Source of the DNA: Bacillota bacterium
GTDB taxonomy: Bacteria; Bacillota; SHA-98; Ch115; JABLXJ01
NCBI GenBank assembly: GCA_012839815.1
Contig: DUMQ01000028.1
Location: 1 to 48,999, forward strand
Length of the DNA stretch: 48,999 nucleotides
Direction of reading: 5' to 3'
The notes under the pieces were generated by a model. The model had not been told where the DNA came from and searched no databases. It saw nothing but the letters and a program-made list of their open reading frames with translations. Positions 27,986-38,208 of this stretch are shown here, in pieces. Both the position numbers and the translations under genes were made by a program. How positions within the stretch are numbered: the stretch's first letter is position 1; each line of letters begins with the position of its first letter.

Positions 27986-28841
27986 TTACAACGCCTCCTC
28001 CATCTACGATCCTCTCGCCCAGCTCCACCAGGGCCTTATAGACCTGATCCCGGTTGGGGGCTTTACCATGCCAGTCGACTCCGCCTTCCATGAAGGATAC
28101 CCCCTTGCCCTTGACAGTCCGGGCCACGGCTACGGTTGGCTTGCCCTTTATCTGTTTGGCTTCATCTATAGCGGTCATGATCTGGCGGATATCATGTCCG
28201 TCAATACCCATGACATGCCACCCGAAGGCGCGCCACTTTTCACCGACAGCCTTCAGAGACTTCACATCCTCGACGCTCCCGTCTATCTGGAGACCGTTGT
28301 AGTCCACAAAAGCCATGAGGTTATCCAGCTTCCGGTGGACGGAGGTCATGGCCGCCTCCCATACCTGGCCCTCCTCAAGCTCGCCGTCCCCAAGCAGGAC
28401 ATAGATCCTGGTATCCTTTTTATCGAGTTTGGCAGCGATAGCCATGCCGTTCGCAGCTGACAACCCCTGTCCGAGCGAGCCTGTGGAGATTTCAACGCCC
28501 GGGGTTTTCTTCATATCGGGGTGACCCTGTAAACGGCTTCCCAATTTCCGCAGTGTCAGAAGCTCCTCGACGGGGAAATACCCGGCCTCGGCGAGAGCGG
28601 CATAGAGCGCAGGGGCTGCGTGACCCTTTGACATGATGAATTTATCCCTATCTTCCCAGTCAGGCCGCTTGGGATCAATCCGCATCGCGTGGAAATAGAG
28701 CACCGCCAGGATATCCGCACAGGACAGGGAGCCCCCCGGGTGACCCGACCCTGCTGCGCCGATGGCCTTGATTATATTGACCCGGATTCTCCTTGCCTTT
28801 TCCTCGATCATAGCGATAAGTGAATCATCATAAGTCGCCAC
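27978..28841 (-). CDS. Transketolase N-terminal subunit
   Basis: The 287-residue protein carries the TPP-binding half of transketolase. Motifs are SGHPGGSLSCADILAVLYF, SKGHAAPALYAALAEAG, GSLGQGLSAANGMA and the TPP motif GDGELEEGQVWEAAM...NLMAFVDYNGLQIDG. With the adjacent C-terminal subunit it should form the active heteromeric enzyme, the usual arrangement in many anaerobic Bacillota. It follows the WecG/TagA gene by 37 bases. Confidence 0.95.
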   Translation of the reverse strand: MATYDDSLIAMIEEKARRIRVNIIKAIGAAGSGHPGGSLSCADILAVLYFHAMRIDPKRPDWEDRDKFIMSKGHAAPALYAALAEAGYFPVEELLTLRKLGSRLQGHPDMKKTPGVEISTGSLGQGLSAANGMAIAAKLDKKDTRIYVLLGDGELEEGQVWEAAMTSVHRKLDNLMAFVDYNGLQIDGSVEDVKSLKAVGEKWRAFGWHVMGIDGHDIRQIMTAIDEAKQIKGKPTVAVARTVKGKGVSFMEGGVDWHGKAPNRDQVYKALVELGERIVDGGGVVNG

Positions 28842-28878
28842 GAAATCGCCTCCTCGGTAAATATTCTCATTCTCGCTC

Positions 28879-29586
28879 CTACCTCGTCTTCAACCTTGTC
28901 AATAGCACAGCGTAAGCGAATCTGGGGAGAGCGAGCATTCTCCCGGCCCTCCTGGGCTGGGTCACCAGCCGGTAGAGCCATTCGAGGCCCATCCTCCCGG
29001 CCCAGTCCGGAGCCCGCGCAACCACGCCGGCGAGCACGTCGAAGCTGCCACCGACGCCCATACATACCTTTACCCCGGGGGCCAGGGCCGCCTTATGCTC
29101 TGCGATCCACTTCTCCTGTTTGGGCGCGCCAAGGGCCACAAAGAGGTAAGTCGCGCCGCTCTTATTCACCGCATCCGCTATGACACCCGACTCCGCCCCG
29201 GCAAAATACCCGTGGTGGGTCCCGGCCACGCGCAGCTCAGGGTAACGCGCGCAGAGAGCCTTCGCGGCCGTATCAGCTATCCCGGGCCTGCCCCCGAGGA
29301 GAAAAACCGCCTCGCCCCTCTCCGCCGCAAGCCCCGCAATCGCGAGCATCAGGTCATAGCCCGCAACACGAGCCGGTAACCTGCGCCCAAGCACCTTTGC
29401 AGCCCACACGATGCCCGCGCCATCAGGGACCACCATATCGGCTGCCCGCACAATATCGCCAAACTCTGCATCGCGCGTGGCAAGCACCGCCATTTCAGCA
29501 TTCAGCGTCACGACGTGGTGGACCCCGCCGGCGGCGACCATAGCGCAGACCCTTTGAAGGGCCGCAGCCATATCGACAACATCCAC
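28879..29586 (-). CDS. WecG/TagA/CpsF family glycosyltransferase
   Basis: Members transfer N-acetylmannosamine or related sugars to lipid-linked carriers in teichoic acid or polysaccharide synthesis. Family hallmarks are HVVTLNAEMAVLATRD, ADMVVPDGAGIVWAAKVLG, RVAGYDLM, FLLGGRPG and LGAPKQEKWI. The start is uncertain. The conserved first strand (EILGCPVDVVDM) begins before the GTG at 29586 used here. The only earlier standard start is a GTG at 29742, which would overlap csaB by 139 bases. An ATC at 29599-29601 behind GGGAG would fit the family N-terminus best. It lies between csaB and the transketolase genes. Confidence 0.88.
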   Translation of the reverse strand: MDVVDMAAALQRVCAMVAAGGVHHVVTLNAEMAVLATRDAEFGDIVRAADMVVPDGAGIVWAAKVLGRRLPARVAGYDLMLAIAGLAAERGEAVFLLGGRPGIADTAAKALCARYPELRVAGTHHGYFAGAESGVIADAVNKSGATYLFVALGAPKQEKWIAEHKAALAPGVKVCMGVGGSFDVLAGVVARAPDWAGRMGLEWLYRLVTQPRRAGRMLALPRFAYAVLLTRLKTR

Positions 29587-29603
29587 GGGGCATCCCAGGA
29601 TTT

Positions 29604-30746
29604 CTACGGTCTCCCTGTCAACTCCAGAGCCAGACGTGCGGCGTCCCTCGCTTTCATACCAAGGACCCTGGCCTTTTCCGCCAGAACATGACCCTTTTCG
29701 GCCCTGCGCGCCAGGGCCTCCATGGTCTTGTCCACCAGGCACATTTTGTTGATATTCTCCACATCCCCTGCTTTTTCCTCCCCTAAAAGCGAAAGAAATG
29801 CATCCACTTTTTGGTCATAGGATATAGCCACGAACGGCGTCCCCACCAGCGCCGCGAATACAAGGGAGTGGAATCTCATGCCGACCAGCACATCAACCTT
29901 GCGAACCACGGATAAAACGGCCTCCGGCCCCTGATATTCCTCAATGATCTTTATATTCGCCCCATTGCTCACCTCCCGGATCCTCCTGGCCATCTCCCTG
30001 CTGAGCTCGAGATCGCCCGGGTAATGAAACGGGATAAACAGGAATTGCGCGCAAATCCCCTTGTAGAGCTCATGCGCAAATTCGATGATGGCCTCCTGGT
30101 ATTGCGTAAAAGACTTCCAGCGCCTGACCGCAATTCCGATAACTGGTGCTGCAGGGCGCCCCGCAGGATATAATCTAGTATTCCCCTGATTTTCAAAAAC
30201 TTCACCGGTCCTGCGAGGTTGAAGCGAAGACTGCGGCACCGCCAGCCCGAAAACAGGGTCCGCCACGACCGTCACCCGGGGCCTCTTCACACCTAGCTCC
30301 CTCAACAACCTGCAGGAGGCCTCGTCCCGCACGGTTATTGAATCTACTATATTCCCGACAAACCTGACCAGGCAGCGCCCAATGAGCCCCCTTACAGGCC
30401 CGACCCCTTGCGCATAAAAAAAGACCTTGACCCCGAGCACCTTCGCCAGCAGGACGATGCCGAGGTAGTATGGTATCGAACGGGAGCTCGTCGCATCCTG
30501 CAGGAGCCCGCCCCCGCCGCTTATGAGGAGATCCGCCCTCGCAAGTTCACGCACTATGGAAGGCAGGTCATTGCGCGCAACGGCACGGACACCATGATCT
30601 TTACGCGTCGATGCCGGGTCCGCCGAGATAACGAGGAAATCCGCATCCGGCTCGATTTCCCGTATGTGCTGTATGATAGCAGCCAGTATAGCCTCGTCAC
30701 CGGTGTTGGTGAAGCCGTAGTATCCTGATATAACGAACCTTTTCAT
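29604..30746 (-). CDS. csaB: Polysaccharide pyruvyl transferase CsaB
   Basis: CsaB adds pyruvate ketals to secondary cell-wall polysaccharide, creating the anchor for S-layer homology (SLH) domain proteins. The 380-residue protein starts MKRFVISGYYGFTNTGDEAI, the diagnostic CsaB N-terminus. It also has LLISGGGGLLQDATSSRS, VFFYAQGVGPV, and VGMRFHSLVFAALVGTPFVA with the catalytic-region His. The start overlaps the DUF5693 stop by four bases. Its presence predicts an S-layer or SLH proteins elsewhere in the genome. Confidence 0.95.
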   Translation of the reverse strand: MKRFVISGYYGFTNTGDEAILAAIIQHIREIEPDADFLVISADPASTRKDHGVRAVARNDLPSIVRELARADLLISGGGGLLQDATSSRSIPYYLGIVLLAKVLGVKVFFYAQGVGPVRGLIGRCLVRFVGNIVDSITVRDEASCRLLRELGVKRPRVTVVADPVFGLAVPQSSLQPRRTGEVFENQGNTRLYPAGRPAAPVIGIAVRRWKSFTQYQEAIIEFAHELYKGICAQFLFIPFHYPGDLELSREMARRIREVSNGANIKIIEEYQGPEAVLSVVRKVDVLVGMRFHSLVFAALVGTPFVAISYDQKVDAFLSLLGEEKAGDVENINKMCLVDKTMEALARRAEKGHVLAEKARVLGMKARDAARLALELTGRP

Positions 30747-32794
30747 TTTTCATCCTTGCCCTTGTCCATCATCTCTACCCCTGCCTCAGTCCTGCCTTTT
30801 CCGGCGCCAGGCGCTAAATACACGAGATACGCGAAACCTAAAACGACCCCGATCATGGCTCCAAGCACAAGGCCGTTAAAGGTACGCAGGAGCGTCACCG
30901 CAAGCGGCGTGTGAAGGTGGGAGAAGGTATTAACCATCGAGATCTGGCCTATCGCCCCGAGCAGCGCAAACAGGAGGAGATACCTTCTATCCCGCTTTAG
31001 AACCATGATAGCGGCCAAAATCATAGATGGGTGACCGATGAGGAACTCCTTCGTCCTGGGCCTCGCAATCATCACCCTCTCAAGCCAGGTCCTCATGTAT
31101 TCCTCCGCACCTGATACGGGGATGCCAAAGGCGTTGCCCGTCCTGCCGATATATATGAGCCCCAAGATACCGATGACAGCGAGGGCCACCAGGTGCCTGA
31201 CCCGGACGGGCTCATCCCCTAGGCGCCGGATAGCGCTTGACAAGCCTATCCCTATCCCGCCCGGGCTTCCCCAGTGTCGCCAGTAGACCAGAAGTGCCAG
31301 GAGCAGTGGCAGGACGTGCATCACCTTGACCCCCGTGAACTGGTCGACCTGGAGCATAAAAGCGGTCGAGCTTAATGTCCCCGCAAGCAGGAGGCCGCCA
31401 GCCACGGAAACGCCTGTTGCTTCGAGCCACAGGACGAGAGCCCGTCCCACAAGCCCGGAACCCTCGCCCGCACTCATATTATACCCTGCTCCTGCAGGGC
31501 CCGGGTTCAAGACCCTAATGATCGCGAGGCCCGGGAAAACAACCGCCGCCCCCAGCGCAAACGCCTGCCGTGCGAGGGTAAAGCGCCCCGCCCCGCCCAG
31601 GAGGCCATAACTTAGCAGGCCCAGTGCCAGGAGAACCACCTCGAATACGGGCTTCACATAAGTTGTGCATCCCAGGCGCTCGAGCAGCAGGAGCCCGCCG
31701 GCCAGGATCCCCGCCCCCAGGACCAGAAACGTTCTAACACCTGGCGAGTAAGTCCCCATGGGCCTTGCCACGCCCGGCCTAAAGCCGGCCGCCACGAGCG
31801 CAGACCTCAGGCGGGATAGATAGTCCAGATTCTTATGAATGAGATTTTCGGACCCCTCACGCTTCAGAAACGGCCGGATGTAGAGAACCCTCATATTGCG
31901 CTCCCGGGCGGCCCTGACAAACCGCTCTATCGCCGTATCTTCAGAGATCCTCTCCATCTCGCCCTTTGTGATACTATGCACCCTTATGACGTTCATGCGG
32001 AGGGCACGGGCCAGGGCTATATCGCCCTTTTGCTTTGCAAATTCAATACGCCCGAAGGAGATACCGCGCTCCGAGAGCTCACGGGCAACATCCCCTATAT
32101 GGTCCCTGTAACCCAACACCTGGTCCCCGTCGAAAATCGTCACCGTCAACGGGCCTAAATCCCCGGCACTGTCGAGGAAGTAAGCGATCCCGGAGGGGGT
32201 TAACCCTTCATAATTCATGAATCTCGGGATAACGCCGAGGCCGGCGCGGCGCAGGAGCTTCATGGCCCCCCTGGGCATACCGAGGTTCAACGCGAGGACA
32301 TCATCAAGGCCTCTCGTGAGTTCGATGACACCCAGACCGCCTGATTCGTGGAACAGGACACGCTCGCCCTTGAGCCGCACCGCGAGAAGGGCCCTCAGGT
32401 GTTCATAGACAGCCTTACTCTCCGGGAGAATATATGTATGGCCCGGCAGAATGCGTCCCTCGGCGATGAGCCGCCTGAGGATCGGGTTCTTGATTCCGGC
32501 AACCCGCTCAAAATCCATGATCTCCCTGCCCGTGAATACATGGAGGTTTCCCTCCTCAGCCATCCTGCCCACGGTGGTTTCGCGCAGGGCAAAGGACGAG
32601 ATTCCGGTCTCTTTTGCCTTTTCAAGGAACAGTTCAAAGGGGTAACCATTCTCCCTGCACAGGGCCAGGGCCTCATCATAATCCATAGTAAGTTCAACGG
32701 TCCTGTTCGCCCGCTCTACCATCCAGCGCCCGGCCCCCACATAAATGGCGACGATAAGGGCAATGCATACAATCCCGGTCCAAATCTTCCTCAC
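30743..32794 (-). CDS. DUF5693 family membrane protein
   Basis: The 683-residue protein has an N-terminal membrane segment (IVCIALIVAIYVGAG), an extracytoplasmic domain of about 330 residues (ESGIS-type segment TGISSFALRETTVGRMAEEG, then RAARERNMRVLYIRPFL), and a C-terminal half with some ten membrane helices. The layout and the constant association with csaB in Bacillota fit DUF5693. Its activity is unknown; a role in export or modification of the pyruvylated wall polymer is plausible from context only. The ATG is four bases upstream-overlapping with csaB, indicating coupling. Confidence 0.85.
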   Translation of the reverse strand: MRKIWTGIVCIALIVAIYVGAGRWMVERANRTVELTMDYDEALALCRENGYPFELFLEKAKETGISSFALRETTVGRMAEEGNLHVFTGREIMDFERVAGIKNPILRRLIAEGRILPGHTYILPESKAVYEHLRALLAVRLKGERVLFHESGGLGVIELTRGLDDVLALNLGMPRGAMKLLRRAGLGVIPRFMNYEGLTPSGIAYFLDSAGDLGPLTVTIFDGDQVLGYRDHIGDVARELSERGISFGRIEFAKQKGDIALARALRMNVIRVHSITKGEMERISEDTAIERFVRAARERNMRVLYIRPFLKREGSENLIHKNLDYLSRLRSALVAAGFRPGVARPMGTYSPGVRTFLVLGAGILAGGLLLLERLGCTTYVKPVFEVVLLALGLLSYGLLGGAGRFTLARQAFALGAAVVFPGLAIIRVLNPGPAGAGYNMSAGEGSGLVGRALVLWLEATGVSVAGGLLLAGTLSSTAFMLQVDQFTGVKVMHVLPLLLALLVYWRHWGSPGGIGIGLSSAIRRLGDEPVRVRHLVALAVIGILGLIYIGRTGNAFGIPVSGAEEYMRTWLERVMIARPRTKEFLIGHPSMILAAIMVLKRDRRYLLLFALLGAIGQISMVNTFSHLHTPLAVTLLRTFNGLVLGAMIGVVLGFAYLVYLAPGAGKGRTEAGVEMMDKGKDEK

Positions 32795-32820
32795 TTACCC
32801 AACCCCTCTTCCTTGCCTCT

Positions 32821-33549
32821 TTAGGGAATGGTCCCAAAGGCGTAAATCTCCCCGTCCTCGGCCTTTATACCCCGCACGGTGACAGGTAGAGGCAGGTCCT
32901 TCAAATCAATGGATAGATCAAGTCCCCCAAACAGCTGGTCCTGTATAAACTTGGGGACGGTGATATTCTGCACGAGAAACCTGTCGATCACATATCTTAT
33001 GCGGGTCTTGCCTTCCACATCAAACCTGCCTTCGAGCTCAAGGTCGAGCTTACCCCCTAACAAAGGTACAGACCCCGAGACAGTCGCATAATTGCGTCTC
33101 AACCTGACGGATAAGATTTTGAGTATTCCATTTTGGCGCTTGAAATAATCATTTATATCCTTTTCGGCGAGTATGACGGTCACATGCCCGTCCCTTAAGG
33201 ATTTTAACGGGGCATTACCCTTGCCTGCCTCATCCCCGAAGAGCATCTCTCGGGCGCCGAGTCGAATATCCCTTGCGTCCAGGAATATTCTCTGGATAAA
33301 GAGGTCTTTAATCCTGATGCGCGATGCATCGATCTCAAGGGCATCGATCCTCCCAAGGGGGATCAGCGCAGCCGGAAACGACCTCACCTTGACGTGCAGG
33401 CTCTCCACGCTGTCAACGCTATCCTCTATCCCGGCGACGATCCGCCTCTCAACGATGCCGGGAATCCATGCCTGGGCCACCGCGAATAAGGTAACGATGA
33501 GAACAACAGGGATCAGGACGGCAAAGGTAAGGCTCTGCCTCATAATCAA
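32821..33549 (-). CDS. DUF2993 (LmeA-like) envelope protein
   Basis: The 242-residue protein begins with a signal or anchor (LTFAVLIPVVLIVTLFAVAQ) followed by a beta-rich domain. The segments VVERRIVAGIEDSVDSVESL-like start, RIDALEIDASRIRIKDL and VTVILAEKDINDYFKRQ are the DUF2993 pattern. In mycobacteria LmeA acts in envelope lipomannan maturation; no function is established for this group. It lies between prfB and the DUF5693 gene, all in one direction. Confidence 0.78.
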   Translation of the reverse strand: MIMRQSLTFAVLIPVVLIVTLFAVAQAWIPGIVERRIVAGIEDSVDSVESLHVKVRSFPAALIPLGRIDALEIDASRIRIKDLFIQRIFLDARDIRLGAREMLFGDEAGKGNAPLKSLRDGHVTVILAEKDINDYFKRQNGILKILSVRLRRNYATVSGSVPLLGGKLDLELEGRFDVEGKTRIRYVIDRFLVQNITVPKFIQDQLFGGLDLSIDLKDLPLPVTVRGIKAEDGEIYAFGTIP

Positions 33550-33588
33550 GCCCGGTTCACCCCTCCTTAGGGTTGCTTAGGGTTGGGT

Positions 33589-34687
33589 CTATGGTTTCTT
33601 CTTCTTGAGATACGCCTCGATAAACACGTCAAGCTCGCCGTCCATCACCGCCTGGATATTCCCCACCTCGACGCCGGTCCGGTGATCCTTCACCATATTA
33701 TAAGGATGAAAAACATAAGAGCGAATCTGGCTTCCCCAGGCTATTTCGCGCTGCTCGCCGCGCAGCTCGGCCAGCTTCTTATTCTCTTCCTCCCGGTAAT
33801 GCTCGAAAAGCTTCGCCCTGAGGATCTTCATGGCCATAAGCCGGTTGCTGTGCTGCGACCGCTCGTTCTGGCACTGGACCACGATGCCTGTCGGGATGTG
33901 CGTTATCCTTATGGCAGACTCCGTCTTGTTTACATACTGGCCTCCGGCCCCTCCTGCCCGGAAAGTATCTATCTTGAGATCTTCAGGCTTAATGTCGATG
34001 TCTATAGCATCATCGATCTCGGGCATAACATCCACCGAGGCGAATGAGGTGTGGCGCCGGGCGTTTGCATCAAACGGGGATATCCGCACGAGCCTGTGAA
34101 CCCCCTTTTCGGCTTTGAGATAGCCGTATGCGTTTCGTCCCGAGATCAGCACAGTCACGCTCTTGATTCCGGCCTCCTCACCCGGCAGGAAATCTACTAT
34201 TTCGGTCTTATAGCCCTGCCGCTCGGCCCACCTCAGGTACATGCGAAGCAACATGCTGGCCCAGTCCTGGGATTCGGTGCCGCCAGCGCCAGGATGGATA
34301 GACATGATGGCGTTGTTTCCATCATACTCCCCACCCAGCAGGGTGGCCAGCTCGAGCCTCTCCACCTGGCGTGCAAGGCTTTTCAGCCCATCCTGCACCT
34401 CTTCCCCGACCGACTCGTCCCCCTCTTCAATGCCCAGATCGAGTAGGACGCCCAGGTCGTCGGCCCGCGCCCTGACCTCCCCCCAGGCATCCACCGATGC
34501 TTTAAGGGAGCTCACTCTCTGGAGAACCTTCTGAGCCGAATCAGGGTCATCCCAGAACCCGGGGCTACCCATCTCCTCCTCCAGGCGTGCGAGCTCAGCT
34601 TTCTTCTCATCTATTTCAAAGATATTCCCTCATCTCTTCGATTCTCCGCTGCAAGTCGTCGAGCTCCTGTTTCATCTCGCTCAGCAT
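33589..34687 (-). CDS. prfB: Peptide chain release factor 2, programmed +1 frameshift
   Basis: RF2 ends translation at UGA and UAA. The main frame (from 34572 as a free-standing ATG) holds the tripeptide anticodon SPF in VRISPFDANARR and the catalytic GGQ in RAGGAGGQYVNKTESA. The true start is the ATG at 34685-34687. It reads MLSEMKQELDDLQ, then EYL, then an in-frame UGA at 34616-34618. A +1 slip at CUU-UGA continues as LEIDEKKAELARLEEEM and runs through the main frame. Total length is about 365 residues, normal for RF2. This autoregulation lets low RF2 raise its own synthesis. It follows secA by about 60 bases. Confidence 0.97.
34615..34631 (-). promoter_or_regulatory. RF2 programmed +1 frameshift site
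   Basis: On the minus strand the sequence reads AGGGAATATCTTTGAA. A Shine-Dalgarno-like GAGGGA (34626-34631) stands just before the slip codon CUU (34619-34621) and the UGA stop (34616-34618). This matches the conserved RF2 site AGG-G-UAU-CUU-UGA. The base after UGA is A rather than the usual C. Confidence 0.93.
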
Positions 34688-34748
34688 AGATCATCATCCC
34701 TTCTTCTTCCTGCCCGATTTCACCATAGCGGGGATTCGCCTGCCGCTG

Positions 34749-37454
34749 CTACCTCCCGCAGCATTTCTTATATTTCTTCCCGCTGCCGCAGGGGCACGGG
34801 TCGTTGCGCCCGACCTTCTTCACCCTGCGCTGCGTAACCTGGCTCCCGCCGGAACCCCCGGCGGCACCCGGGCCGGTAGCGATGGCACCCGACCCGCCGC
34901 CGGTGAGGACGTAGCGCCGTGCGCGCGGCGCCTCCTCCGTCTTCGTGCCAACCCTGAACATCCACCTGACCACGTCCTCCTGGATGCTCGCTATCATCGA
35001 CTTGAACATCTCAAATGCCTCAACCTTGTATTCGATGAGCGGGTTGCGCTCGCCGTACGCCCGGAGCCCTATTCCCTCCCGCAGGTCGTCCATGGCCTGA
35101 AGGTGGTCCATCCATTTATTATCAATTATCCTCAACATCACGAGACGTTCGAGCATGCGCATCTGCTCGGCGCCTATCTCGGCCTCGCGGGCTTCGTATG
35201 CCTTTACGACGACATCCTCGAGATAGTCGAGCAGCTCTTCTCGCTTCTTGCCATCCAGCAGGCCTTCATCCAGCTTCTGCGGCAGGGCAAAGACCTGTCC
35301 CACCCGCTCACAGAGCCCGGGGATATCCCATTCCTCGGGAAGCACCTTTTCATTTGCGTAGACGTCGAGCATGTTTTTCAAGACCGTCCGCATCATGTCG
35401 ATCACGACGGGCTTGAGGTTCTCGCCCAGCAAGACCCGCCGTCTCTGGTCATAGATGACCTCGCGCTGCTTGTTCATGACATCATCGTATTCCAGGACCT
35501 GTTTACGGATATCGAAGTTCCTGGCCTCGACCTTCTTCTGGGCCGACTCGATCGCCTTTGAGATCCGCGGGTGCTCAATCGGCTGGTTTTCATCCCACCC
35601 GAGGCGGTTCATGACGTTGGTTATGAATTCACCCCCGAAAAGGCGCATCAAATCATCCTCGAGCGATACGTAAAACCTCGATGAGCCGGGATCGCCCTGG
35701 CGCCCCGAACGCCCTCTCAGCTGGTTATCTATACGCCTGCTCTCGTGTCGCTCGGTGCCGAGAATGTGCAGCCCGCCCAGCTGGACCACCTTATCATGCT
35801 CGACGCTCGTCTCCCGCTTAAACTCCTCAATAAGCTCCCGGTACTTCTCCCGTGCAGCCAGCACCTGCGGGTCGCTCACGGGGCCACGCTCCGCGGCGAG
35901 GGCGATGACATCAGGGGAGTACCCCATACTGCGCAGCTTCTGCTTCGCAAGATATTCAGGGTTTCCGCCCAGGAGGATGTCCGTCCCGCGGCCGGCCATA
36001 TTGGTGGCGATCGTCACGGCCCCAAGGCGGCCTGCCTGGGCAATAATCTCCGCTTCCTTCTCGTGATGCTTGGCGTTAAGCACCTGGTGGGGTATCCCGC
36101 GGCGCCGGAGCATCTCGCTCAGGCGCTCCGACTTTTCAATAGAAATCGTACCGACTAGCACAGGCTGGCCCTTGGCATGCAGAGCGGCGATTTCCTCAAC
36201 AACCGCGTTGAATTTCGCCCGCTCAGTCTTGTAAACGACATCCGGATAGTCGATCCGTATCATCGGCTCGTTGGTCGGGATGACCACAACATCGAGCCCG
36301 TAGATCTTACGAAACTCCTCCTCCTCCGTGGCAGCGGTGCCCGTCATGCCGGCCAGTTTCTTGTACATCCTGAAGTAGTTCTGGAACGTGATGGACGCAA
36401 GGGTCTGGCTCTCACGCTCCACCCTGACGCCCTCCTTGGCCTCGATGGCTTGGTGAAGCCCGTCGCTGTAGCGGCGGCCAAACATGAGCCGGCCCGTAAA
36501 CTCGTCCACGATGATGACCTGGCCGTCCTTGACGACATAGTCCCGGTCGCGCTTCATAAGGGCGTGGGCCCGCAGCGCCTGGTTGAGGTGGTGAGCTAGC
36601 TCTATATTGGAATCGTCGTACAAATTATCAATATTCAGCCATTGCTCAATCTTGGCGACACCTTCCTCGGTAATGGCCACTGCGTGCGCCTTTTCGTCGA
36701 CAGTATAATCCTGCTCCGGCTTGAGCCTGGACACAAGCTTGGCAAACTGGTAATAGAGGTCCGTCGACTCCTCGGCCTGGCCCGAGATTATGAGAGGGGT
36801 CCGCGCCTCGTCGATGAGTATGCTATCAACCTCGTCGACGATGGCGTAGTTTAGCTCCCTCTGCACTATCTGACTCACGTCAGTGACCATATTATCCCGC
36901 AGGTAGTCGAAGCCAAATTCGTTATTGGTCCCATAGGTAATATCAGAATTATATGCCGACCGCCGTTCCTCATAATCCAGCCCGTGAACGATGACGCCGA
37001 CGGACAGGCCAAGGAATTTGTAGATGCTCCCCATCCACTCGGCATCACGGCGCGCCAGGTAATCATTTACTGTGACGATATGAACGCCCTTACCAGGAAG
37101 CGCATTCAAGTAGGCAGCCAGCGTCGCTACGAGGGTCTTGCCCTCGCCTGTCTTCATCTCGGCAATCCGGCCTTCATGAAGAACGATACCCCCCATGAGC
37201 TGGACATCAAAATGGCGCATGCCGACCGTCCGCTTCGCAGCCTCCCGGACCACGGCAAAGGCCTCCGGCAGGATATCATCGAGGCTCGCGCCATTAGCGA
37301 GCCTTTCTTTGAATTCGCCAGTCTTCGCCTGCAGCGCGTCGTCTGGTAATCTAGCAATATCTGATTCAAGACTGTTTATTACCTGAACCCTATCCCTCAA
37401 CCTCCTGATTTCCTTTTCGTTGAAATCAAAAAGGTTGCGGACGAATTCGAACAT
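34749..37454 (-). CDS. secA: Preprotein translocase ATPase SecA
   Basis: SecA drives proteins through SecYEG. The 901-residue protein has Walker [18 protein letters not shown], Walker [18 protein letters not shown], the helicase motif [17 protein letters not shown] and the two-helix finger region. It ends with a zinc-binding SEC-C tail ([17 protein letters not shown]). A Gly/Ala/Ser-rich linker precedes the tail. No domain is missing. A good sigma-A promoter lies 130 bases upstream. It is followed by prfB, a common gene order in Bacillota. Confidence 0.98.
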   Translation of the reverse strand: MFEFVRNLFDFNEKEIRRLRDRVQVINSLESDIARLPDDALQAKTGEFKERLANGASLDDILPEAFAVVREAAKRTVGMRHFDVQLMGGIVLHEGRIAEMKTGEGKTLVATLAAYLNALPGKGVHIVTVNDYLARRDAEWMGSIYKFLGLSVGVIVHGLDYEERRSAYNSDITYGTNNEFGFDYLRDNMVTDVSQIVQRELNYAIVDEVDSILIDEARTPLIISGQAEESTDLYYQFAKLVSRLKPEQDYTVDEKAHAVAITEEGVAKIEQWLNIDNLYDDSNIELAHHLNQALRAHALMKRDRDYVVKDGQVIIVDEFTGRLMFGRRYSDGLHQAIEAKEGVRVERESQTLASITFQNYFRMYKKLAGMTGTAATEEEEFRKIYGLDVVVIPTNEPMIRIDYPDVVYKTERAKFNAVVEEIAALHAKGQPVLVGTISIEKSERLSEMLRRRGIPHQVLNAKHHEKEAEIIAQAGRLGAVTIATNMAGRGTDILLGGNPEYLAKQKLRSMGYSPDVIALAAERGPVSDPQVLAAREKYRELIEEFKRETSVEHDKVVQLGGLHILGTERHESRRIDNQLRGRSGRQGDPGSSRFYVSLEDDLMRLFGGEFITNVMNRLGWDENQPIEHPRISKAIESAQKKVEARNFDIRKQVLEYDDVMNKQREVIYDQRRRVLLGENLKPVVIDMMRTVLKNMLDVYANEKVLPEEWDIPGLCERVGQVFALPQKLDEGLLDGKKREELLDYLEDVVVKAYEAREAEIGAEQMRMLERLVMLRIIDNKWMDHLQAMDDLREGIGLRAYGERNPLIEYKVEAFEMFKSMIASIQEDVVRWMFRVGTKTEEAPRARRYVLTGGGSGAIATGPGAAGGSGGSQVTQRRVKKVGRNDPCPCGSGKKYKKCCGR

Positions 37455-37583
37455 CCCTTATCACCACCTATCCGGCTCCCGGCCGGGGAATCCAACCCGT
37501 GGCAGAAAAAATGTCAAGCAGAACCCCGCCAAAATCCCGCGGGTCTTGTCTTGACATCGTTCATCCCAAAATCCACGCTTTTG

Positions 37584-37612
37584 ATTATACCATTTTAAGA
37601 GATTATGGGCAA
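37584..37612 (-). promoter_or_regulatory. Sigma-A promoter of secA
   Basis: The minus strand shows TTGCCC (37607-37612), exactly 17 bases, then TATAAT (37584-37589). The transcript would start near 37577, giving a leader of about 120 bases before the secA ATG. Confidence 0.72.
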
Positions 37613-37650
37613 CCCCATGAACCTGGGGCCCAACCTGGGGACCCGGGGCG

Positions 37651-38208
37651 TCATCCCCGGCGCATCATCCATCTCTGGATTAAAAGAAAAACCCCGATCG
37701 CTATGATTATATCTCCCACGCTGGTCATCCGGTGAATAGGGTAGGGACTGCCGACCGGGACCACATCCCCCAGGAAAGCGAGGCGCACTCCCGGGCCGGC
37801 CAGGCGATACGTTACCGCTCGCCCCGACTCTATTAGAGATATCTGGTCACCCATGCCGATCCTCATAAGACCCTCGGCCGAAACAGGCATCCTACCGCCG
37901 TTTGCTGCGATGACGATGAAATTCAGCAGGATCCCGACCCCAATAACCAGTATCTCAGGCATGCTACGGTTTGCCCACACAGCAATAAAGAGAAAGATAT
38001 AGGCTACGATATAAAGATACGGAGCCATTTCGCTCAGGGCCGTCCAGCCCTTCAGCCCCGCCACAATCAATACCTGCTCGACCAGGAAGGCCAGGACAAT
38101 TAAATCAACCCGCTTTAAAGGCAGGTTCCCCAGCCTTCGAATCTGCCCCCCGCGCATCTTCCCGATGGCAACCGATGCCAGAGCCGCATCGAGGACCACG
38201 CCCCTCAC
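37651..38208 (-). CDS. DUF5317 membrane protein
   Basis: The 185-residue protein has about five membrane segments (VDLIVLAFLVEQVLIVAGL, YLYIVAYIFLFIAVWA, ILVIGVGILLNFIVIAANGG, ITAIGVFLLIQ-type C-terminal helix). The segment NGGRMPVSAEGL after the third helix and the late FLGDVVPVG are typical of DUF5317. Function is unknown. Its start overlaps the HD-GYP stop by four bases, so the two are coupled, which is a common pairing in Clostridia. Confidence 0.85.
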   Translation of the reverse strand: MRGVVLDAALASVAIGKMRGGQIRRLGNLPLKRVDLIVLAFLVEQVLIVAGLKGWTALSEMAPYLYIVAYIFLFIAVWANRSMPEILVIGVGILLNFIVIAANGGRMPVSAEGLMRIGMGDQISLIESGRAVTYRLAGPGVRLAFLGDVVPVGSPYPIHRMTSVGDIIIAIGVFLLIQRWMMRRG

